Of a stretch of 6,224 nucleotides of DNA, positions 6,030-6,224 are shown one piece after another. Numbering within the stretch: position 1 is the first letter of the stretch; every line of letters starts with the position of its first letter. The stretch comes from Bacillota bacterium (GTDB lineage Bacteria > Bacillota_E > Sulfobacillia > Sulfobacillales > Sulfobacillaceae): NCBI GenBank assembly GCA_021820645.1, contig JAKADJ010000140.1, positions 1-6,224 on the forward strand. Direction: 5' to 3'. Below the pieces are notes generated by a model. That model searched no databases, was not told where the DNA came from, and saw only the letters and a program-made list of their open reading frames with translations. Both the position numbers and the translations under genes were made by a program.

Positions 6030-6224
6030 ATGCCTCGTACCATCGCCATCGAAACCGTCAGTAATTCCCGCCTGATCCTCGAAATGCTTAAGGCATGCTT
6101 TAAAGAGCAACCCGATTTTTGTGTGGTCAGCGAATGGCTCCATCTGCCTTCTCCCACCCTAACCAGTGCTAGCTTGCCGGAAGTTCTCGTCGTGTTTTTG
6201 CGGAACACGGATGGGGCCAACATC
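6030..6224 (+). CDS. Receiver-like (pseudo-receiver) regulator, N-terminal part, cut by the window edge
   Basis: The frame is open from the ATG at 6030 to the right edge (65 codons). AAAGGA 8 nt upstream is a good ribosome binding site. The residues fit the first half of a NarL/LuxR-type receiver domain: IAIETVSNSRLILEMLKACF aligns with the usual strand 1 plus helix 1 (ADDHPLLREGLRALL pattern), then QPDFCVVSEW matches EPDFEVVGEA, and LPEVLVVFLRNTDGANI matches PDVVLLDLRMPGMDGIEL. At the acidic pair there are Ser11 and Asn12, and the phosphoacceptor Asp position is Phe56. If the alignment is right the domain cannot be phosphorylated in the usual way and would be controlled by ligand or partner binding. 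A DNA-binding HTH would be expected beyond the window. The divergent position suggests it regulates dpaL, or itself. Being short and unsupported by a homologue search, the family call is tentative, but the reading frame and start look real. Confidence 0.6.
   Translation, partial: MPRTIAIETVSNSRLILEMLKACFKEQPDFCVVSEWLHLPSPTLTSASLPEVLVVFLRNTDGANI

Noticed and set aside
5928..6223. Minus-strand open frames of 71 and 76 codons upstream of dpaL
   Set aside because: They overlap the plus-strand receiver-like gene, which has a good ribosome binding site and a recognisable residue pattern. The minus frames cross the AT-rich promoter region and show no family features.
1..6224. CRISPR arrays, tRNA or rRNA genes
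   Set aside because: No regularly spaced repeats and no tRNA- or rRNA-like sequence were seen on either strand.

Overview
This window looks like chromosomal DNA from a bacterium with moderate G+C content and strong AAGGAG-type ribosome binding sites. That fits a Firmicute, and a Sulfobacillus- or Alicyclobacillus-like thermoacidophile is my guess. The host cannot be proved from the sequence alone. Nearly all genes lie on the minus strand and code for small-molecule metabolism and transport. One divergent gene on the plus strand runs off the right edge.

Right end (about 5895-6224): a plus-strand gene starts at 6030 and is cut by the window edge. It encodes a receiver-like N-terminal domain in which the usual acidic and phosphoacceptor residues appear to be replaced. 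It is divergent from a diaminopropionate ammonia-lyase gene (dpaL/ygeX, 4692-5894, minus). The 135-bp shared control region is AT-rich, with a perfect TATAAT box and short repeats.

Middle (about 4211-4691): this gene-free stretch holds a roughly 0.3-kb relic of an IS200/IS605-type (TnpB-family) element, with a left-end-like hairpin near 4331-4370 and a right-end-like hairpin near 4613-4648. To its left are a plausible promoter and a pair of TGGGGTCA direct repeats, both upstream of the next minus-strand genes.

Left half (1-4210): a YajO-like aldo/keto reductase gene (3230-4210) overlaps by 4 bp (GTGA) with a gene for a 390-residue protein of unknown function (2061-3233). A control region of about 136 bp with a 36-bp dyad symmetry over a promoter follows. 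It precedes a class II (FucA-type) aldolase gene (1247-1924) and then a 14-TM DHA2-type MFS transporter gene, which is cut by the left edge of the window.

How the genes may fit together is inference. A reductase, an aldolase and a transporter suggest uptake or export and breakdown of a sugar or sugar-acid-like compound. DpaL would release pyruvate and ammonia from 2,3-diaminopropionate. Whether DpaL belongs to the same pathway is unclear, because the transposon relic separates it from the rest. The items most worth following are the uncharacterised 390-residue protein coupled to YajO, the pseudo-receiver gene facing dpaL, and the dyad operator in front of the aldolase.
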